NCBI GenBank assembly: GCA_018401055.1
Contig: JAGYLB010000112.1
Location: 1 to 64,000, forward strand
Origin: Roseicyclus sp.
GTDB taxonomy: Bacteria > Pseudomonadota > Alphaproteobacteria > Rhodobacterales > Rhodobacteraceae
Length of the DNA stretch: 64,000 nucleotides
Direction: 5' to 3'
Positions 60,257-64,000 of the stretch are shown piece after piece (the stretch's first letter is position 1; every line of letters starts with the position of its first letter). The notes beneath the pieces were generated by a model. The model saw nothing but the letters and a program-made list of their open reading frames with translations. It was not told the origin of the DNA and made no database searches. A program made the position numbers and the translations under genes.

Positions 60257-61193
60257 ATGAGCAGGTCACCGAAACTGGGCCTCGCGCTGGGGTCAGGCGG
60301 CGCGCGGGGATGGGCGCATCTGGGCGTGCTGTCGGTGCTGGACGAGATGGGCCTGAAACCCGACATCATCGCGGGCTGTTCGATGGGCGCGCTGGTGGGC
60401 GCGGCCGAGGCGGGCGGCGTGCGCGCCGATCTGGAGACCTGGGCGCGTGATCTGACGCAGGCGCGATTTCTGGGGCTGGTCGATCTGCGGCTGTCTTCGG
60501 GTGGGTTGGTGGCGGGGCGCGAGATCGCGTCCGTGCTGGGAGAATGGGGGCTGGACTGCGAGATCGGGTCGCTTGCTGTGCCTTCACGGCGGTCGCCACC
60601 AATCTGGAGACGGGCCGCGAGGTCTGGTTGGACGAGGGGCCGCTTTGCCCGCCGTGCGGGCCTCTTTGTCGATCCCGGGTCTGTTCGCGCCGCAGCATCT
60701 GGGTGGGCGATGGTTGGTGGATGGCGGGCTGACCAACCCGGTGCCGATTTCCGTGGCGCGCGCCAAGGGGGCGGATGTGATCGTCGCGGTCAACCCCAAC
60801 GCCAAGCCCTCGGGCCGGGTCTGGGTGCCCGAACCCGCGGCGGCCAGTCTTTGGACACGGTTGGCCGCCAGCTTGCCCGGCGTACTGAAGCCCGAGGCGG
60901 TGGACGATATCCCGCGCCCACAGGGCGGTGACGTGGTGGCGGCCTCGATCGACATGTTGACCGAATACCTGCGCCGCACCCGCGCCGCCGCCGACCCGCC
61001 CGACGTCATGATCGACATCGACCTGTCGGATTTTTCCACCATGGCCTTTTTCGAGGCCGAGATCGCCATCGACGCAGGTCGTAAGGTCGCCCAAGACGCA
61101 CGGCCCCGGATCGAGGCCGCGCTGGAGGGCTGCTTGCTGCCTAGTGCGAGAGAAGAACCGGCAGCGGCGCATCCTTCATCACGTCGCGGGTGA
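60257..61193 (+). CDS. Patatin-like phospholipase, RssA type (two frame breaks)
   Basis: About 312 residues. [19 protein letters not shown] is the oxyanion/Gly-rich loop, [18 protein letters not shown] the GxSxG nucleophile elbow, and [15 protein letters not shown] the catalytic Asp (DGG). These define the patatin lipase/acyl hydrolase family of the NTE/RssA kind. Breaks near 60585 and near 60646, each a missing base, give [19 protein letters not shown] and [13 protein letters not shown]. Corrected span 313 codons. The 3' end overlaps the convergent stress-protein gene by ~50 bp, so the last residues may be wrong if another indel lies there. Confidence 0.85.
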
Positions 61194-61968
61194 CGCCGCC
61201 GAACAGATCCTCCATCGTGCGGCTGTGGCCATAGGCCCCCATCACCAGCAGACCGGCCCCCATCTCGGTGCAGGCGGACAGGATCGTGCGCGAGACGCCG
61301 CCACGGTCTGCGGTCCGGGCGACGTGATCGGCGCGGATGCCGTGGCGCTGCAGCAGGGACACCACGTCTTGGGGCTGTGGCAGGCTGCGGTTGATCTCGC
61401 CCACGCTGAGCACGGTCACGCTTTCCTTGGTTTCAAGGATGTGCATCGCATCGCCAAGGGCGCGCGCGGCGGCGCGGCTGCCGTCCCAGGCGACCACGGC
61501 ATGCTCGTGGATTGCGTCACGGTCATAGCCGTGCTGCACCAAGATCACCGGGCGGCCGCTGTTGATCGCCACATCCTCTGGCGCCTCGCCGAAATGCTCG
61601 CGGCCCGGTTCTGTGGCGCGGCGGCCCATCACGAGGATGTCGTGGCTGCGCGCCTGTTCTGCGATGGAAAAGCCGCGCCGCATCTGTAGGTCGAGGAAAC
61701 TCGCCTCGATCCCCGGACCATTGGCGGCCACAACGGCCTCGAAGCCTGCGCGGATCTCGGCCACGGCGGCGATGTCGCGGCTGCGGATGATCTTGAGCAG
61801 ATCGTCGGACAGCACGCGGCTGTATTCGCGTTCGAGGAAAGCGGGCCCGTGCGAGACCACGCCGGTCAGATGCGCGCCGTACTTGCGCGCCATCTGCACG
61901 GCGAGGCGCAGGCCCCCCGAACTTGTGGCATCGCCTGAATAGGCGACGAGGATGCTCTTGATGGCCAT
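61141..61968 (-). CDS. Universal stress protein with two Usp domains
   Basis: A 275-residue tandem UspA protein. The first domain (residues ~1-145) starts KSILVAYSGDATSSGGLRLA and has DILVMGRRATEPG; the second (~155-275) has VAWDGSRAAARALGDAMHIL and GLLVMGAYGHSRTMEDLFGG, the G-x-x-G-x9-G(S/T)-type ATP-binding loop. Such proteins bind nucleotide and respond to stress or redox change. ATG 61968 begins MAIKSILVAY; the preceding in-frame residues do not match the family. Confidence 0.88.
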   Translation of the reverse strand: MAIKSILVAYSGDATSSGGLRLAVQMARKYGAHLTGVVSHGPAFLEREYSRVLSDDLLKIIRSRDIAAVAEIRAGFEAVVAANGPGIEASFLDLQMRRGFSIAEQARSHDILVMGRRATEPGREHFGEAPEDVAINSGRPVILVQHGYDRDAIHEHAVVAWDGSRAAARALGDAMHILETKESVTVLSVGEINRSLPQPQDVVSLLQRHGIRADHVARTADRGGVSRTILSACTEMGAGLLVMGAYGHSRTMEDLFGGVTRDVMKDAPLPVLLSH

Positions 61969-62002
61969 GGAACGGTCCCTCCCTCTGGGTCTGGCGTTTG
62001 GC

Positions 62003-62989
62003 TCAGGTGTCGTGCACGGATGGATGGAACAGCTCTTCGGGGCTGACAGGCCGCGCCGCCAGGTGCTGTTCGGTGGAATAGCGGCAGATGGCGGCCAGTT
62101 CGGCGTGGTTGGCGGCAAAGCCGTAGGACCAGTAATCGTCGCCCATCGCGGCGATTGTCCGCTCCATCGAGGCGCCCATCCACGGCAGGGTCATGCGGTT
62201 GGCCGATCCCAGCCAGATGTCGCGCAACCGCGCGACGGCGATGGCCTTGGCCGCCGTGAACCCGTCATAGAGCGCGCGCGCCAGCCCCGGTTGGGTCTCG
62301 ATCAGGCTTTGGCGCATGGCCACGACATGCATGATCGGGAAAAATCCGGTACGGCGGAAATAGGCGGCCTCGGCCGCTTCGGGGTCGGGCACGAGGCGGC
62401 GGATGCGGTCGTCACCCGCAAGGAAGGCGTTTGGTGGCTTGGGCGCCAGCAGCCCGTCGATGCGGCCGTCGAGCAGCAGATCCTGCAAGGTCTCGCCCGC
62501 CGTGATCGGGATGACCTCCATCCCCGGCGGCAGGGCGAGGGCAAGGCGTTCATGCCGCACGCCTTCATCCAGCGCGCCGGTGCGCCAGCGGATCGTGGAC
62601 AGCTCGACGCCATAGTCGTCTTGCAAGATGCCGCGCATCCACAGGCCTGCGGTCATCTGGTATTCGGGCACACCCACAACGCGGCCCGTCAGATCGGCGG
62701 GCGTCTCGATGCCCGAGTCTGTGCGCGCGAAAAACCCGTTGTGACGGAAGGCGCGCGACAGAAAAACCGGGATGGCGGTGTAAGGCGTCGTGCCAAGGGA
62801 TTTTTGCAAGACATAGGTGGAGAGCGACATCTCGGTGACGTCGAACCGCGCCTCCTGTGCGGCGATGGGGAACAGCTTGCTGGTCGGCAGGACGGTCGCG
62901 TCGATCTCGATGCCGGGGATGGTCACGGTGCCGTCATGGATCGGCAAGGCGCGGTCATGGTCCCATGTGGCAAGCGTCAGGCGGGTCAT
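62003..62989 (-). CDS. Periplasmic-binding-like protein, 4,5-dihydroxyphthalate decarboxylase family
   Basis: A 328-residue protein without a clear signal peptide. LTLATWDHDRALPIHDGTVT, FDVTEMSLSTYVLQ, GRVVGVPEYQMTAGLWMRGI and GWRSGALDEG-like sequence near residue 135 resemble the NMT1/PBP-like family annotated as 4,5-dihydroxyphthalate decarboxylase or ABC binding protein. A late block LPWMGASMERTIAAMGDDYW is also typical. It likely takes part in aromatic or dicarboxylate catabolism, with the GntR regulator upstream and a fumarylacetoacetase-like gene beyond. The frame is open into the regulator gene with no stop, probably because of an indel there. Activity not certain. Confidence 0.78.
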   Translation of the reverse strand: MTRLTLATWDHDRALPIHDGTVTIPGIEIDATVLPTSKLFPIAAQEARFDVTEMSLSTYVLQKSLGTTPYTAIPVFLSRAFRHNGFFARTDSGIETPADLTGRVVGVPEYQMTAGLWMRGILQDDYGVELSTIRWRTGALDEGVRHERLALALPPGMEVIPITAGETLQDLLLDGRIDGLLAPKPPNAFLAGDDRIRRLVPDPEAAEAAYFRRTGFFPIMHVVAMRQSLIETQPGLARALYDGFTAAKAIAVARLRDIWLGSANRMTLPWMGASMERTIAAMGDDYWSYGFAANHAELAAICRYSTEQHLAARPVSPEELFHPSVHDT

Positions 62990-62999
62990 GTTCTGTCCT

Positions 63000-63732
63000 T
63001 CAAGGCGCGGCGGAGCGGCGGGCGGCGGCGTGGGCCGGGGTGGGGCCTGTGCCCCGCCCGACAGGTCCGACAGCGCGGCGGCGGTTTGGGCGAAATGGTG
63101 GGTGATCAGGTCGCAAGCGCCATCGGCGTCGCGCGCCAGCACCGCCTTTGCGATGGCGGCATGTTCCGCGCCCAGATCGCGGGTGCCGATCTTTTGGTAG
63201 ACCGAGGCGCGGCGGTAGCGTTCGCACAGGTCATGCAGCTGCGTGCGCACCCGGAGCAGCCAGCGAGACCCGCAGGCCGAGACGATGGCGCTGTGAAGGC
63301 GGCATTGGCGCTTTCCCAGCGGTCCGTGACCGGCCCCGCGGCGGCGGCCAGCGCGGCATCCTCCTTTTGCATGATGTAGCTGGCGGCGACGACGCGCGCC
63401 TCCCATGCATCATCGCCGCGTGCGATCGACAGGCGGGTGGCCTCGGTCTCGATCGCGGTGCGCGCGGTGTTTAGGTCGTCGAATTCGACCGGGTCGAGGC
63501 CCGCCACCGCAAAGCCGCGGTTATCCTCGGCCATCACCAGCCCATCCTGCCCCAGTTTCTGCAACGCCTCGCGCAGGGGTGTGGGTCCGACACCGTAAAG
63601 CGTTGTCAGCATGGCGATGCGCAGCCGTTCGCCCGGCGGGCGCAGGCCGGTGATGATGTCATGGCGCAAGGCGCGGTAGGCGGCCTGGGCCAGGGTTTCG
63701 CCCTCGGCGGGATCAATCTCGGTTCTGGTCAC
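63000..63732 (-). CDS. GntR/FCD-type transcriptional regulator (one or two frame breaks)
   Basis: About 244 residues. Winged helix: TLAQAAYRALRHDIITGLRPPGERLRIAML, TPLREALQKLGQDGLVMAEDNRGFAVAGL (described in pieces) is the GntR DNA-binding part. The FCD effector domain follows: ARTAIETEATRLSIARG, SANAAFHSAIVSACGSRWLL and GAEHAAIAKAVLARD. The frame breaks near 63302 (one missing C), and a second missing base is needed in the GC-rich 63010-63060 stretch to reach the TGA at 63000; corrected span 245 codons. GTG 63732 has AGGAG 6 bp upstream. It probably controls its own promoter and the divergent gene. Confidence 0.8.
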
Positions 63733-63799
63733 GCCGCTCTCCTGCTCTTGGGGTCGATGCGCTTGCATTTGACAGGCTGTTTCATATTTGGTTTCATAC

Positions 63800-63811
63800 A
63801 TTATCGATAAT
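63800..63811. promoter_or_regulatory. Palindromic operator candidate for the GntR regulator
   Basis: ATTATCGATAAT, a perfect 12-bp palindrome in the divergent promoter, 8 bp before the ATG of the rightward gene and ~70 bp from the gntR start. A direct repeat TTTCATATTTGGTTTCATA lies beside it (63780-63798). Perfect short palindromes here commonly bind FCD-type GntR proteins. Confidence 0.6.
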
Positions 63812-63819
63812 TTACGGAG

Positions 63820-64000
63820 ATGTCGACGTTGAAGATCATCAGTTTCGTAACTGCAGACGGGCCCGCGGCCGGGTTTCTGGACGGCAGAGATGCCGTCGTC
63901 TGTGTCGAGGGGGAGGCCGCGCGGGGGCCGTGCTGGCCTTGATCGCCGCCGGGCCCGAGGCGCTGTCGCGCTGGCGGAACGGGGCTTTGCGGCGGGTGCC
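63820..64000 (+). CDS. Start of a fumarylacetoacetate-hydrolase-like gene (one frame break, runs off the window)
   Basis: Reads MSTLKIISFVTADGPAAGFL, DGRDAVVCVEGEAA, then after one correction AVLALIAAGPEALSRWRNGA. This resembles the N-terminal part of fumarylacetoacetate hydrolase family proteins, which open with a short strand-turn-strand before the catalytic domain; the catalytic part is outside the window. The frame breaks in the G-run near 63928. The start is unsure: GGAG abuts ATG 63820, so TTG 63829 (KIISFVTADG), 9 bp further, may be the true start. Divergent from gntR. Confidence 0.55.

Overview
The window looks like a chromosomal segment of a high-GC alphaproteobacterium of the Rhodobacteraceae (Roseobacter/Rhodobacter group). 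Pointers are the ftsB-pdhA order, the DUF1476 (ATP synthase zeta) gene beside purC, a purS-purQ arrangement, an Irr-type box before bacterioferritin, a GTTC-N7-GTTC SOS box before uvrA, CceR-like TGTTAGCG..TAACA sites before two gap genes, and a VPLPA-CTERM-like sorting tail. No rRNA, tRNA, CRISPR array, phage or insertion sequence was recognised. It reads as core chromosome rather than an island.

Layout. 1-8.9 kb: pyruvate dehydrogenase start (pdhA), ftsB, bacterioferritin, then a leftward central-carbon block (class I fba, pgk, gap), a polar amino-acid ABC importer, a 47-residue membrane peptide and a second, GapB-like gap. 9-19.8 kb: rnd, a lipoprotein, sufE, then a leftward group holding DUF1638, a corrinoid protein and a homocysteine methyltransferase (pieces of what looks like a split methionine synthase), with a DMT transporter, phosphatase, acetyltransferase, membrane protein and sorted SGNH hydrolase among them; then a NYN-LOTUS protein and the zeta subunit gene. 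20-25.7 kb: purC-purS-DUF3592-purQ and the dctB-dctD two-component pair. 25.7-39.2 kb: RNase E with a long leader, a DsbA-like protein, an aminotransferase, the amidase amiC, PBP1a, prfB, an amidase and a DUF2189 membrane protein. 39.2-50.8 kb: bactofilin with its M23 peptidase, DUF455, bcp, a very large AsmA-like protein, queA, an MFS carrier, DUF924 and lpdA. 50.8-64 kb: a secreted VWA protein with six 89-residue repeats, a shrunken Hint protein, an MFS carrier, a broken secreted protein, uvrA, a patatin, a universal stress protein, a periplasmic-binding-like protein, a GntR regulator and the start of a fumarylacetoacetate-hydrolase-like gene.

Sequence quality. More than thirty single-base frame breaks interrupt otherwise normal genes, mostly missing bases in short homopolymers. 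One added or removed base restores the expected family sequence in nearly every case, so I treat these as probable uncorrected long-read or assembly errors, not gene decay, and give each gene its full span. Length arithmetic (span plus or minus the inferred indels) returns a whole number of codons for every reconstructed gene where the break count is defined.

Regulation seen in the sequence links distant genes. An identical 15-bp near-palindrome sits before pdhA and before lpdA, 49 kb apart. CceR-like sites precede both gap genes. An Irr box precedes bacterioferritin, a LexA box precedes uvrA, and a TTATCGATAA palindrome lies in the gntR divergent promoter. Several intergenic repeats, a GATGAAG-tailed family and a GGAAAACGCGCGTTTTCC palindrome, recur between genes.
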